This document shows positions 39,871 to 48,781 of a stretch of 64,000 nucleotides of DNA, one piece after another. The notes beneath the pieces are model-generated. The model searched no databases. It saw only the letters and a list, made by a program, of their open reading frames with translations, and had not been told where the DNA came from. Position numbers and translations under genes: made by a program. Origin of the DNA: Streptomyces abikoensis (GTDB lineage Bacteria; Actinomycetota; Actinomycetes; Streptomycetales; Streptomycetaceae); the NCBI RefSeq assembly GCF_014648775.1, contig NZ_BMRT01000003.1, positions 124,001 through 188,000 on the forward strand, written 5' to 3'. Within the stretch, counting starts at the first letter, position 1. Each line of letters begins with the position of its first letter.

Positions 39871-42318
39871 TCATCCGTGTGTCTTGACCAGCGATCTCCG
39901 CGTGGGCCGGGGTGCGGCGCGGAGGGCCAGCCGGCAGCCGTGCGGGGCGCAGGCGGTGCCCGGCCGGATCCTCAGCCGCACCAGGGATCCCGTTTCCAGC
40001 ACCTCCACGGCGGGGTCGCGAGATGTGACGTTCCTCACAGGGTAATGCCATATGAGATCGATGGGATCACCGGTGCGCAGGGGGCCCGCGATGTGGAGGG
40101 TCGCGGTGGAGCCGTCGTGGCGCAGGAGTACGGAGGCGGGGGTGTCGGTGGTGAGGGGGCCGGCGGTGCCGGGGGCCCAGAAGTTGGCGGCGGTCAGGCC
40201 GAGGGAGGGGACGTGGACGGCCTGGACGTCCCCGGTGTTGGCGAGGACGGAGAGCCAGCCGGGATCGGCGGCGCGGTCCGCGAGGGCGCGGGGGCCGGCG
40301 CCGGGCATCAGCAGGTGGACGTGGCAGGCGCCCTCGGGGTCGATGCCGTGGGGGCGCAGGAGGGTGAGGTAGCGCCGGGTGAGGGGGGTGGGCGAGCCGT
40401 CGGCGTTGATGTCGCGCCAGGCTCCGGTGCGGGCCTCGCGCAGGGCGGTGAGCGGGGCGCCGCCGGGGAAGACGTAGCCGCCGTGCCCGGCGAGGTGGAC
40501 CCAGCGGACGCGGTCGAAGGACTCGCTCCAGCCGTCGTGGCCGGGCTGGGGCTCGCCGTCCACGGTGAGGGCGGGGGTGCCGGTGGCGCCGAGGTTGCGG
40601 TTGTCGACGACGGTCTCGACGCCGGTGCCGTCCCGGGCGGTGATCCCGGCGTCCAGGCAGATGACGGCGTCGCCCGCGCAGAACCAGGACTTGCGGGCCT
40701 CCAGGGTGGAGCCGAGCCCTTTGAGGTGCTGCCCGACGGCCGCGTACTCCCCGTCGGTGACGCCGCCGACCCAGCGAGCCGCCGGTTTGGGGGCGCCCCA
40801 GCCGCCGCCCTGGTTGTCGGCGAGGGGGACGGCGGAGACGGTGGTGCCGGGCAGCCGGTAGGGGTCTACGGTGGGCCAGAAGGCGTCGGTGTACTGGCCG
40901 CCGGTGCCCTGGCCGCCGGTGTGGCCGGCGCCCCACCAGGTGAGCATTCCGGCGCCGGTGTGCCAGCCGCGCGGGTTCTCGCCGTTGCCGTTCTCGTAGT
41001 GGGTGACGCGGTCGGAGGCCATGGCGATGGCGGCGGTCCAGCCGGGGCGGCGGTGGACGGCCCGGTCCATGGCGGCGAAGAGCCGGTGACCCACGGGCTC
41101 CGGGGCGGCGGGCGCGGGCCCGGCGGCGATCGCGGCGAGGCGGGCGAGGTCGGCGACGTCGAACTGGGGGTCGGTGAGCACGGGGCTGGTGGTGTCCCGG
41201 GCGATCCAGCCCTTCACCATGCCGTGCCAGCGCTCCCGCTCGGCCGGGCTCGCGCCCGCCGCGAGCAGGGCGATGGCCGCGATGAGGGCGTGGCCGCGCT
41301 GGTGATCGCTCTGGACGGGCCCGTCCGGCTCGGCCGCCCGGACGCCCCTGCTGATGGCGCGGCCGGAGACACAGTCCATCACCAGGCCGTCGTGGATCAG
41401 TGGCGCGAAGGCGTGCTCCACGCTGTCGTGAATGATCCGCCGGTTGGGGTCCGTGACCTCCCAGCGCGAGCCGCGCAGCAGCGCGAAGAGCCGGCCGAGC
41501 CCGTCGAGCAGCACACAGCCGTAGGTGCCGGTGTAGGCCACCCAGGTGTGCTGGATGAACGATCCGTCGACGTAGAGCCCGTCGCCCTTGAGGACGTGGG
41601 GGAAGACCGGGGAGAGGGCGTCGCGGGCGAGGGCGACCTTGGCGGCGTCCTCGCCCAGGACGCCGCGCAGGGCCACGACCCGGCACAGGTCGACGCGGTT
41701 GGCGCCGGTGCTGGTGCCCGTGTAGGGGCCGATCGCCGAGTCGGGGACGAAGTGGTCGACGGCGGCCAGCAGCCGGGCGCGCCGGTCCGGGCCCACCGCG
41801 TCGTGGAGGAGGGCGGCGGTGTCCAGCAGCAGCCGGGGGCTGCCGATCTGCCACTCCCACCAGTTCCCGTAGCGGACGGTCCCGGGGTGGTAGACGCGCT
41901 CGTGGAGGTGGTCGAGCCCGGCGAGGACGTCGGCGGCGAGACCGGCGTCCCCGGTGAGGCCCGTGCCGGGCTGGGCGTGGGCCTGGGCCATGGTGAACAG
42001 CCGGGCGTAGCTGCGGGTGATCCCGGCGGGCGGGTCGAAGGGCGCGTCCGGCCAGAGCGAGCCGGCGGCGGGGCGCATGCTCGCACGATGGGCGCGGGCC
42101 TGCTCCCCGGTGCGCCGCAGGACGCCGGCGTAGGGCTCGGCGGCGGGGTCGAAGCCGGCGCCGAGCGTGAGCTCGCGCCAGCGGCGGCGCGGCCCGGCGA
42201 AGTCGCCCTCCGGGCCGGCGAGGGCGGCTCCGGGCAGCGCGGCGCCCAGCCCGAGGGCGCCGAGGGCGGAGGCGGCGAGGAAGCCACGGCGGGTCCATGC
42301 GGGGGTGGACGACGGCAC
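39871..42318 (-). CDS. Secreted polysaccharide lyase family 8 (hyaluronate/chondroitin/xanthan lyase type)
   Basis: An about 815-aa Tat-exported enzyme. The signal has the twin Arg TRRGFLAASALGALGLGAALPGAALA (RR at residues 9-10 from GTG 42318). The alpha/alpha toroid has PL8 catalytic features: NWWEWQIGSP (Asn), HTWVAYTGTYGCVLLDGL (His and Tyr) and the Arg-rich CVSGRAISR; the beta-sandwich C-terminal part follows from about residue 400. It cleaves uronic-acid glycans by beta-elimination outside the cell. The start is uncertain: TTG 42354 or GTG 42327 are possible and none has a good ribosome site. Divergent from yceI; no sugar-uptake genes adjoin it. Confidence 0.9.
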   Translation of the reverse strand: MPSSTPAWTRRGFLAASALGALGLGAALPGAALAGPEGDFAGPRRRWRELTLGAGFDPAAEPYAGVLRRTGEQARAHRASMRPAAGSLWPDAPFDPPAGITRSYARLFTMAQAHAQPGTGLTGDAGLAADVLAGLDHLHERVYHPGTVRYGNWWEWQIGSPRLLLDTAALLHDAVGPDRRARLLAAVDHFVPDSAIGPYTGTSTGANRVDLCRVVALRGVLGEDAAKVALARDALSPVFPHVLKGDGLYVDGSFIQHTWVAYTGTYGCVLLDGLGRLFALLRGSRWEVTDPNRRIIHDSVEHAFAPLIHDGLVMDCVSGRAISRGVRAAEPDGPVQSDHQRGHALIAAIALLAAGASPAERERWHGMVKGWIARDTTSPVLTDPQFDVADLARLAAIAAGPAPAAPEPVGHRLFAAMDRAVHRRPGWTAAIAMASDRVTHYENGNGENPRGWHTGAGMLTWWGAGHTGGQGTGGQYTDAFWPTVDPYRLPGTTVSAVPLADNQGGGWGAPKPAARWVGGVTDGEYAAVGQHLKGLGSTLEARKSWFCAGDAVICLDAGITARDGTGVETVVDNRNLGATGTPALTVDGEPQPGHDGWSESFDRVRWVHLAGHGGYVFPGGAPLTALREARTGAWRDINADGSPTPLTRRYLTLLRPHGIDPEGACHVHLLMPGAGPRALADRAADPGWLSVLANTGDVQAVHVPSLGLTAANFWAPGTAGPLTTDTPASVLLRHDGSTATLHIAGPLRTGDPIDLIWHYPVRNVTSRDPAVEVLETGSLVRLRIRPGTACAPHGCRLALRAAPRPTRRSLVKTHG

Positions 42319-42438
42319 GGCGCACACGGTGGCACGGGGGCGCACGGGGCGCAATGACGCCTGCCGCGGGCGTCCGGCCGACTCCCCTCCCGGAGTAGTT
42401 GAAGCTTGAACCAGATTGCGCTATCGTCAATCTCATTG

Positions 42439-42454
42439 AAGGTTAAACAACCTT
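42439..42454. promoter_or_regulatory. Inverted repeat in the PL8/yceI promoter gap
   Basis: AAGGTT (42439-42444) and AACCTT (42449-42454) around AAAC, about 32 bp before the yceI ATG, in an AT-rich patch that also contains TTGAAGCTTGAA (near 42400). Likely an operator for a MarR- or TetR-type regulator; which one is unknown. Confidence 0.4.
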
Positions 42455-42485
42455 TCTCTGTCTTTCCCTACCCCCAGGAGCAGTC

Positions 42486-43109
42486 ATGGGCCTCTTCACC
42501 CGCAAGCGGGACACCGCCACCGCCCCCACCGCCACCGCCGTCCTCGACACGGACCCGGCCCTCGCCGCGCTGACCGGCGACTACACCATCGACCCGGCCC
42601 ACAGCAGCATCGGCTTCACCGTGCGCCACGCGATGGTCACCAACGTCAAGGGCTCCTTCACCCAGCACGAGGGAACCCTCCGCCTCGACGGCTCCGACCC
42701 CGCCCGCTCCACCGCCGCCATCGACGTCAGGATCGACAGCGTCGACACCGGCATCAAGGACCGCGACGCCCACCTGCTGAGCGGCGACTTCTTCGACGCC
42801 GAGGCGTTCCCCCTGATGACCTTCCGCTCCACCGCCGCCGAGCGCGTGGGCGGCGACCGCTACCGCCTCACCGGCGACCTCACCATCAAGGACGTCACCC
42901 GCCCCCTCTCCATCGACCTGGAGTTCAACGGCTCGGCCACGGACGTCTACGGCAACGAGCGCGTCGGCTTCGAGGGAAGCGCCGAGATCCTGCGCTCCGA
43001 CTGGGGCCTGACCTGGAACGCGGCCCTGGAGGCCGGCGGTGTCATGGTCAGCGACAAGGTGAAGCTCACCTTCGACATCTCCGCCGTCAAGTCCGCCGCC
43101 CAGGCCTGA
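42486..43109 (+). CDS. YceI-family lipid/isoprenoid-binding protein
   Basis: A 207-aa YceI lipocalin-like beta barrel: GDYTIDPAHSSIGFTVRHAMVTNVKGSF is the opening signature, then HEGTLRLDGSDPARSTAAIDVRIDSVDTGIKDRDAHL, SGDFFDAEAFPLMTFRST and a C-terminal WGLTWNAALEAGGVMVSDKVKL. The family binds polyisoprenoids or amphipathic lipids. Unlike exported E. coli YceI it has no signal peptide; the N-terminus (GLFTRKRDTATAPTATAV) is short and basic, so it is probably cytoplasmic. AGGAG precedes the ATG. Confidence 0.92.
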   Translation: MGLFTRKRDTATAPTATAVLDTDPALAALTGDYTIDPAHSSIGFTVRHAMVTNVKGSFTQHEGTLRLDGSDPARSTAAIDVRIDSVDTGIKDRDAHLLSGDFFDAEAFPLMTFRSTAAERVGGDRYRLTGDLTIKDVTRPLSIDLEFNGSATDVYGNERVGFEGSAEILRSDWGLTWNAALEAGGVMVSDKVKLTFDISAVKSAAQA

Positions 43110-43125
43110 TCCCCGTGCGGATCAG
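43106..43125. terminator. Hairpin spanning two convergent stop codons
   Basis: CTGATCC (43106-43112) and GGATCAG (43119-43125) form a perfect 7-bp stem containing the yceI stop and touching the end of the FAD monooxygenase gene. A compact shared terminator is likely. Confidence 0.5.
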
Positions 43126-44636
43126 CGACCGAGGCGCGCCAGCCGGTCCATGACCTCCGCGCCTCGGTCCGCCGCCACGCTCAGGGCTATGTGGTTGTCG
43201 GGCCGTACGAGCACGAGCCCGTCGCCCTCGATCCCGTACGCCCGTCGGACGTGCCCCTCGTGGTCGTCGACACCCAGCACGGTCAGCATCCCGTCGTACT
43301 TCTCCCCCGCTTCCGCGAGGACCTCCGCCAGAGCCTTCGCGCTCGTCGGCCCTACGCCGAGGAGGGTGAAGCGCGGCCCGGCGAAGACCTCGAAGAGCCG
43401 TATCCCCTTGCCGGTCGCCGCGTCCCGGCAGGGCGCGTCGGGTGCCCGCTCCCCCGCCTTGGGGCCGCCCCACGCCAGCGAGCTCCAGCCGTAGCCGACG
43501 CCCAGCGTGGTGATGTCGTCGGTGACCACCGCCTCGGTGCCGACGCCCGCCTCCCGGACGCCCTCCAGGACCGCGCGCAGCCGCTCGTTGGTGAGGTCGA
43601 GCGTCCACGCCGCGACCGGCAGCCGCTCCTCCTCATAGGTGTCCAGCAGCCCCGGACCGGCCAGCCCGCGCACCACGAAGGCCAGCTTCCAGCCCAGGTT
43701 GAAGGCGTCCTGGATGCCGGTGTTCATCCCCAGGCCGCCGGCGATCGAGTGGACGTGGGCCGCGTCCCCGGCGAGGAGGACCCGGCCGACGCGGAAGCGG
43801 TCGGCCATCCGGACGTTGACGCGGTATATGGAGAACCAGGTGGGGTCGGTCAGCCGCACGTCCGGTATCCGGGCGCACCGCTCGAAGAGCCGCTGGAAGG
43901 ACTCGAGCGACGGCGGCAGCGGCCGCCCGTCGGCGTCGCGCTCGGGCGAGCCCTGCAACTGCCAGTGCGCGCTGCCCGGGAAGGGGCAGAGCATGAGGGC
44001 CGCGTCCTCGTCGAACCACTGGTGCCAGTAGGCCGGGTCGAGGCCGTCGGCGCGGACGTCGCCGACCACCATGCTCTCCTCGGCTTCGGTCTCCCCCTCG
44101 AAGGCCACGCCCAGCGCCTTGCGCACGGGGCTGTGGCCGCCGTCGCAGCCCACGAGATAGGACGCCGTGATCCGCCGGCCGTCGGCGAGCGTCGCCACGA
44201 CGCCGTCCGCGTCCTGGGTGAACCCGGCCAGCTCACAGCCGAGTTCGACCTGGACGCCGTGGTCGGCGAGCCGCTCGCGCAGGATCTCCTCCGTGCGCCA
44301 CTGGGGGATGAGCAGGCCGCTGGCATAGGGGGTGTCGGGGGTCGAGGACCGGTCGGCGAAGGCGACGTGGTCCGCCACGGCGACGCCGTCGCGGTATTTG
44401 CGCAAGGTGATGTGCTCGATGCCGGACGCCGCCGCCCGCTCCCCCACCCCGAGGTCGTCGAAGAGCTCGCGGCTGCGCTGGTTGAGGCCCTTGCCGCGTG
44501 AGCTCCGGTGGAACTCGGGCGACTTGTCGATGATGCGGACGGCCGCGCCGGCGCGGGCGAGCGAGCAGGCGAGGGTCAGGCCAGTGGGGCCCGCGCCCAC
44601 GATCAGTACGTCGGTCGGTACGTCTGTCGAAGTCAT
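43122..44636 (-). CDS. FAD-dependent aromatic monooxygenase (PHBH-type)
   Basis: A 504-aa class A flavoprotein hydroxylase. The FAD Rossmann motif is DVLIVGAGPTGLTLACSLARAGA, the DG motif is YLVGCDGGHSPVRKALGV, and the GD motif is GRVLLAGDAAHVHSIAGGLGMNTGIQDAFNLGWKLAFV. A thioredoxin-like C-terminal domain (about residues 390-504) ends it, as in MhpA/RdmE-type enzymes. It probably hydroxylates a phenolic or polyketide-like compound with NAD(P)H. I chose ATG 44636; the frame continues upstream into the neighbouring TetR gene on the other strand without homology. Divergent from that TetR gene, likely its repressor. Confidence 0.92.
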   Translation of the reverse strand: MTSTDVPTDVLIVGAGPTGLTLACSLARAGAAVRIIDKSPEFHRSSRGKGLNQRSRELFDDLGVGERAAASGIEHITLRKYRDGVAVADHVAFADRSSTPDTPYASGLLIPQWRTEEILRERLADHGVQVELGCELAGFTQDADGVVATLADGRRITASYLVGCDGGHSPVRKALGVAFEGETEAEESMVVGDVRADGLDPAYWHQWFDEDAALMLCPFPGSAHWQLQGSPERDADGRPLPPSLESFQRLFERCARIPDVRLTDPTWFSIYRVNVRMADRFRVGRVLLAGDAAHVHSIAGGLGMNTGIQDAFNLGWKLAFVVRGLAGPGLLDTYEEERLPVAAWTLDLTNERLRAVLEGVREAGVGTEAVVTDDITTLGVGYGWSSLAWGGPKAGERAPDAPCRDAATGKGIRLFEVFAGPRFTLLGVGPTSAKALAEVLAEAGEKYDGMLTVLGVDDHEGHVRRAYGIEGDGLVLVRPDNHIALSVAADRGAEVMDRLARLGR

Positions 44637-44691
44637 GTGTCCATGAAAGACCTGCCCCGCCAAAAACGCAACCGAGTAACAAAAGATTCTG

Positions 44692-44703
44692 GGTAACGTC
44701 ACC
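44692..44703. promoter_or_regulatory. Candidate TetR operator
   Basis: GGTAACGTCACC at 44692-44703 is a near-palindrome (10 of 12 positions) in the 82-bp gap between the monooxygenase and the TetR gene. A further AGTAACAAAAGATTC lies beside it. Binding is inferred from position. Confidence 0.45.
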
Positions 44704-44718
44704 TGGTAGAGTGACACC

Positions 44719-45354
44719 GTGACCGATGAGACGGGACTGCGGGAACGGAAGAAGCAGCGCACGCGCCAGGCGCTGTCCGACACGGCCATCGAGCTGTTCC
44801 TGAAGCACGGCTTCGACCAGGTGTCCGTCGCGGACGTCGCGGCGGCGGTCGAGGTGTCCAAGCCGACGCTCTTCCGCTACTTCCCGGCCAAGGAGGACCT
44901 GGCGCTGCATCGCATCGCCGACCACCAGGGCGAGGCGGCGCGCGTCGTCGCCGGCAGGGCGGCCGGTCAGTCCCCGCTGGGCGCGCTCCGCGCGCACTAC
45001 CACGCGCGCCTGGACGCCCACGATCCCATCACGGGCCTCAACGACCACCCGGTCGTGCGGGCGTTCAACGACATGCTCTACGGGACGCCGAGCCTGCTCG
45101 CCCGTCTCGTTCGCTACGCCGAGCGGGATGAGGAGTTGCTGGCGGGGGCGTTGCTGGAGACAGGTCGCGGTGATGCGCTGACCGCCGGGCTCGCGGCGGC
45201 GCAGATCATCACCGTGCATCACCGGCTGGCGCAGGAGAATTGGCAGAAGCTCGCGTCGGGGCGGGCGATCGGGGATGCGCTGGTCGAAGCGCATGCGGAT
45301 GCGGATCGGGCGTTCGACTTGCTGGGGGCGGGGCTGGGGGTCTCCTTCCCCTGA
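44719..45354 (+). CDS. TetR-family regulator
   Basis: A 211-aa regulator with the canonical HTH: RERKKQRTRQALSDTAIELFLKHGFDQVSVADVAAAVEVSKPTLFRYFPAKEDL (residues about 7-60). The remaining helices form the ligand pocket. It is divergent from the FAD monooxygenase and probably controls it through the site at 44692. GTG start at 44719 with no clear upstream ribosome site, and a nearby TAGAGTGACACC may make a short or leaderless message. Converges with cimA. Confidence 0.9.
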   Translation: MTDETGLRERKKQRTRQALSDTAIELFLKHGFDQVSVADVAAAVEVSKPTLFRYFPAKEDLALHRIADHQGEAARVVAGRAAGQSPLGALRAHYHARLDAHDPITGLNDHPVVRAFNDMLYGTPSLLARLVRYAERDEELLAGALLETGRGDALTAGLAAAQIITVHHRLAQENWQKLASGRAIGDALVEAHADADRAFDLLGAGLGVSFP

Positions 45355-45370
45355 CCCGCCCCTTCCCGAA

Positions 45371-45387
45371 CCGGGGCTCCGCCCCGG
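45371..45387. terminator. GC-rich hairpin between tetR and cimA
   Basis: CCGGGGC (45371-45377) and GCCCCGG (45381-45387) with a TCC loop, in a 73-bp gap between convergent genes. The following CTCCTCAAACGCCG matches the arm of the hairpin at 21768. Confidence 0.6.
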
Positions 45388-45427
45388 ACCCCGCTCCTCA
45401 AACGCCGAAGGGGCTAAGTACAGGTGC

Positions 45428-47062
45428 TCACTCCTGCGGATCCACTCCCGCCCTGCGCAACCCGTACGCGTACGCGTCGTCCAGCGCCTGCCAGGACGCC
45501 GCGATGACGTTCTCCGCCACGCCCACCGTGGACCACTCGCCGCTCTCGTCGCTCGTGGAGACCAGGACGCGGGTCGTCGAGCCCGTGCCCAGGTTGCCCT
45601 CCAGGATGCGGACCTTGTAGTCGGTCAGCCGGATGCCCGCGAGCTGGGGGTAGATGCGCTCCAGCGCCACCCGCAGCGCCCGGTCGAGGGCGTCGACCGG
45701 GCCGTTGCCCTCGGCCGTGGCGACGATGCGCTCGCCCTTCGCCCACAGCTTCACCGTCGCCTCGTTGGCGTGGGTGCCGTCCGGGCGGTCCTCGGCGATG
45801 GCGCGCCAGGACTCCACGCGGTAGTAGCGTCGCGCCCGGCCCTCGATCTCCTCGCGGAGCAGCAGCTCGAACGAGGCGTCGGCGGCCTCGTACGTATAGC
45901 CCGCCAGCTCCCGCTCCTTGACCCGCTGGACGACGCGGCCGATCAGCTCGCGGTCGCCGCCGAGGTCGACGCCGAGCTCCTTGCCCTTGAGCTCGATGGA
46001 GGCACGGCCGGCCATGTCGGAGACGAGCATCCGCATGGTGTTGCCGACCCGCTCGGGGTCGATGTGCTGGTAGAGGTCCGGGTCCACCTTGATCGCCGAG
46101 GCGTGGAGCCCGGCCTTGTGGGCGAACGCGGAGACCCCCACGTACGGCTGATGCGTGGACGGCGTGAGGTTGACGACCTCGGCGATCGCGTGCGAGATCC
46201 GCGTCGTCTCGGCCAGCCTGCCCGGCGGCAGCACCCGCCGGTCGTACTTGATCTCCAGGGCGGCGACGACCGGGAAGAGGTTGGCGTTGCCGACGCGCTC
46301 CCCGTAGCCGTTGGCCGTGCACTGGACGTGGGTGGCGCCGGCGTCCACCGCGGCGAGGGTGTTGGCGACGGCGCAGCCGGTGTCGTCCTGGGCGTGGATG
46401 CCGAGGCGCGCGCCGGTGTCGGTGAGCACGGTGCGGACGACGGCGTCGATCTGGGCGGGCAGCATGCCGCCGTTGGTGTCGCACAGGACGACGACGTCGG
46501 CGCCGGCCTCGTGGGCGGCGCGCACGACCTGGGTGGCGTAGCCGGGGTTGGCGCGGTAGCCGTCGAAGAAGTGCTCGCAGTCGACGAAGACACGTCGGCC
46601 GTGCGAGCGCAGGTACGCGACCGTCTCGCGCACCATCGCGAGGTTCTCCTCCAGCGTGGTGCGCAGGGCGAGTTCCACGTGCCGGTCGTGCGACTTGGCG
46701 ACGAGGGTGATGACGGGGGCCCCGGACTCCAGGAGGGCGGCGACCTGCCGGTCGTCCTCGGCGCGCACGCCCGCCTTGCGGGTGGCGCCGAAGGCGACGA
46801 GCCGTGCGTGCCGGAAGGTGATCTCCGCACGGGCGCGCTGGAAGAACTCGGTGTCACGGGGGTTGGCGCCCGGCCAGCCGCCCTCGATGAAGCCGACGCC
46901 GTAGTCGTCCAGGTGGCGGGCGATCGTGAGCTTGTCCGCGACGGTGAGGTTGATGCCCTCGCGCTGCGCGCCGTCGCGCAGCGTGGTGTCGAAGACGTGG
47001 AAGGCGTCGTCGACGGGGGCTTCGGGCTCGAGGGGCTCGCGGCCGTCGGTTGCGTCCGTCAT
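45428..47062 (-). CDS. cimA: Citramalate synthase
   Basis: A 544-aa Claisen-type aldolase joining acetyl-CoA and pyruvate to (R)-citramalate, feeding isoleucine synthesis without threonine. The TIM barrel has FDTTLRDGAQREGINLTVADKL, EGGWPGANPRDTEFF, CDTNGGMLPAQID, GIHAQDDTGCAVANTLAAVDAGATHVQCTANGYGERVGNANL. The C-terminal LeuA-type allosteric domain (about residues 410-540) follows. The NTTPTRVL-style pattern favours CimA over 2-isopropylmalate synthase. Start ATG 47062 with AGGAG about 11 nt upstream. An intrinsic terminator in the leader at 47172 suggests attenuation. Confidence 0.93.
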   Translation of the reverse strand: MTDATDGREPLEPEAPVDDAFHVFDTTLRDGAQREGINLTVADKLTIARHLDDYGVGFIEGGWPGANPRDTEFFQRARAEITFRHARLVAFGATRKAGVRAEDDRQVAALLESGAPVITLVAKSHDRHVELALRTTLEENLAMVRETVAYLRSHGRRVFVDCEHFFDGYRANPGYATQVVRAAHEAGADVVVLCDTNGGMLPAQIDAVVRTVLTDTGARLGIHAQDDTGCAVANTLAAVDAGATHVQCTANGYGERVGNANLFPVVAALEIKYDRRVLPPGRLAETTRISHAIAEVVNLTPSTHQPYVGVSAFAHKAGLHASAIKVDPDLYQHIDPERVGNTMRMLVSDMAGRASIELKGKELGVDLGGDRELIGRVVQRVKERELAGYTYEAADASFELLLREEIEGRARRYYRVESWRAIAEDRPDGTHANEATVKLWAKGERIVATAEGNGPVDALDRALRVALERIYPQLAGIRLTDYKVRILEGNLGTGSTTRVLVSTSDESGEWSTVGVAENVIAASWQALDDAYAYGLRRAGVDPQE

Positions 47063-47171
47063 TGCTGGTCTGACTCCTGTGAGGATGTCGGTCTGCCGGG
47101 ATGACCGGTACCGCCGCCCCCGGTGGGCCCGCGCCCTGCGCCGTCCGGCGAGGTGGGCCGGAAACGCAAAA

Positions 47172-47193
47172 ACCTCTCGCGGGTGCGAGAGGT
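47172..47193 (-). terminator. Leader terminator (attenuator) of cimA
   Basis: ACCTCTCGC (minus-strand 47193-47185) pairs over 9 bp with GCGAGAGGT (47180-47172), loop ACCC, and the minus strand then reads TTTTTGCG. It lies 110 bp before the cimA ATG with no other gene between, so it can only act on the cimA leader transcript (or on read-through from the permease gene). Confidence 0.7.
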
Positions 47194-47248
47194 CTGCGCG
47201 CGGGTCTGGGACGACGGTGTCCGCTTCGTACGGGTGGTACGGGAGCGG

Positions 47249-47299
47249 TCACTGCGGACCGGCGCGCCTGTTGCCCATAATCATGGCGAACGGGAGCAT
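47249..47299 (-). CDS. Possible leader peptide of cimA
   Basis: A 16-aa reading frame (MLPFAMIMGNRRAGPQ) ends 56 bp before the attenuator stem. The internal part IMGNRRAG is similar in shape to the LVLGKRVG end that I recall for Streptomyces ilv leader peptides. Ile and Leu codons are few and no clear ribosome site is seen, so this is tentative. Confidence 0.3.
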   Translation of the reverse strand: MLPFAMIMGNRRAGPQ

Positions 47300-47342
47300 G
47301 GCGGCATACTGCCACAGGTCCGGTCCCCGATGCGGGTGGGTC

Positions 47343-48674
47343 TCAGGATGCGGGCACCGTGTCCGTCCCCGTCTCGGCGGAAGCCCGGGGCGCCGTGCCG
47401 ACGTGCTTCAGGTCGGTGTCCCGGGTCTCGCGCATGGTGAGGTAGACGACGAGCGAGACCGCCGCGCAGCCCGCGACGTACCAGGAGAAGCCGGACTCCA
47501 GGCCGGCGTCCTTGAACCAGAGGGCCACGTACTCGGCCGTGCCGCCGAAGAGGGCGTTGGCGATGGCGTAGGGCAGGGCAACGCCCAGCGACCGGACGCC
47601 CGTGGGGAACAGCTCCGCCTTCACACAGGCGTTGATCGAGGTGTAGCCGGTGACGATCACCAGCGCCAGCAGCGACAGCCCGAGGGCCGGCCAGAAGGAT
47701 CCCGCGTGCTTGAGCATCGCCATGATCGGCACGGTGAGGAAGGTCGAGCCCACGGCGAAGGTGATCAGCAGCGGCCGGCGGCCGATCCGGTCCGAGAGCG
47801 CGCCCGCCAGCGGCTGGAGGGCGGCGAAGACGATCAGCGCGCAGAAGCTGACGAGCGTCGCCGTCTGCTTGGGCAGGCCCGCCGTGTTGGAGAGGTACTT
47901 CGTCAGATACGTGGTGTACGTGTAGTAGGCGACGGTGCCGCCCATGGTCAGGGCGATGACGAGGAGCGCCTCGCGCTTGTGCCGCAGCAGCGCGCGGATC
48001 GTGCCCCGGTCGTCGGCTCCCGTACCGCTGTCCTCCGCGTACGTCTCCGTCTCCAGCATGTTGCGCCGCAGGTAGAAGATGACGGCGGCGCCGAGGGCGC
48101 CCACGACGAAGGGGATCCGCCAGCCCCAGCTGTGGAGCTCACCGCTGGTGAGGGTGTGCTGGAGGAGGATCAGCAGCCCCAGGCCCAGGATCTGGCCGGC
48201 GGTCATGGAGACGTACTGGAAGCTGGAGGCGAAGCCTCGGCGGCCGGGCGCGGAGGCCTCGGTGAGGTAGGTGGCGCTGGCCGCGTACTCGCCGCCGACG
48301 GACAGGCCCTGGAGCAGCCGGGCGACGAGGAGGACGGCGGCGCCGCCGTAGCCGGCGACCCCGTAGGTCGGGGCGACGGCGATGAGCACGGCGGACGCCG
48401 ACATCAGCGTGACCGTCAGGGTGAGGGCCGCCTTGCGGCCGCGCCGGTCGCCGACCCGGCCCAGCAGCCAGCCGCCGACGGGCCTCATGAAGAAGCCGAC
48501 GGCGAAGATGCCGGCGGTGTTCATGAGCTTGGCGGTGTCGTTGCCCGCCGGGAAGAAGGAGCCCGCGAAGTAGGTGGCGAAGCTGGCGTAGACGAACCAG
48601 TCGAACCACTCGACCATGTTGCCGGCCGAGCCGACCCAGATCTTCTTCCAGTGCCGTGAATGTGCCTGTCCCAT
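47343..48674 (-). CDS. MFS transporter, metabolite:H+ symporter (MHS) type
   Basis: A 443-aa protein with 12 predicted membrane segments. It starts GQAHSRHWKKIWVGSAGNMVEWFDWFVYASFATYFAG, has the family loop RPVGGWLLGRVGDRRGRKAAL between helices 2 and 3, ARLLQGLSVGGEYAASATYL, and a second RIGRR loop. This is the KgtP/ProP/ShiA branch (MHS family), which takes up dicarboxylates, shikimate or similar acids with protons; the substrate is not readable. It lies just upstream of cimA on the same strand and 107 bp below ilvE. Confidence 0.92.
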   Translation of the reverse strand: MGQAHSRHWKKIWVGSAGNMVEWFDWFVYASFATYFAGSFFPAGNDTAKLMNTAGIFAVGFFMRPVGGWLLGRVGDRRGRKAALTLTVTLMSASAVLIAVAPTYGVAGYGGAAVLLVARLLQGLSVGGEYAASATYLTEASAPGRRGFASSFQYVSMTAGQILGLGLLILLQHTLTSGELHSWGWRIPFVVGALGAAVIFYLRRNMLETETYAEDSGTGADDRGTIRALLRHKREALLVIALTMGGTVAYYTYTTYLTKYLSNTAGLPKQTATLVSFCALIVFAALQPLAGALSDRIGRRPLLITFAVGSTFLTVPIMAMLKHAGSFWPALGLSLLALVIVTGYTSINACVKAELFPTGVRSLGVALPYAIANALFGGTAEYVALWFKDAGLESGFSWYVAGCAAVSLVVYLTMRETRDTDLKHVGTAPRASAETGTDTVPAS

Positions 48675-48781
48675 GAGGGATCACGGTGGCGGAACGGCCC
48701 GGATTCGGACAAGGGTCCGGCCGGCAACGATCACATGGACTTGCGTGCGTTATGTCCACCGCCCGCAAGGACGAACCGGTC

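Noticed and set aside
39877..42357. An 826-codon plus-strand frame opposite the PL8 lyase
   Set aside because: Low-complexity Gly/Val/Ala translation; the minus strand has full PL8 motifs and a Tat signal.
47095..47125. T-box-like GCGGTACCGG before cimA
   Set aside because: It does not match the TGGNACCGCG consensus, lies after the terminator, and no specifier stem was seen.
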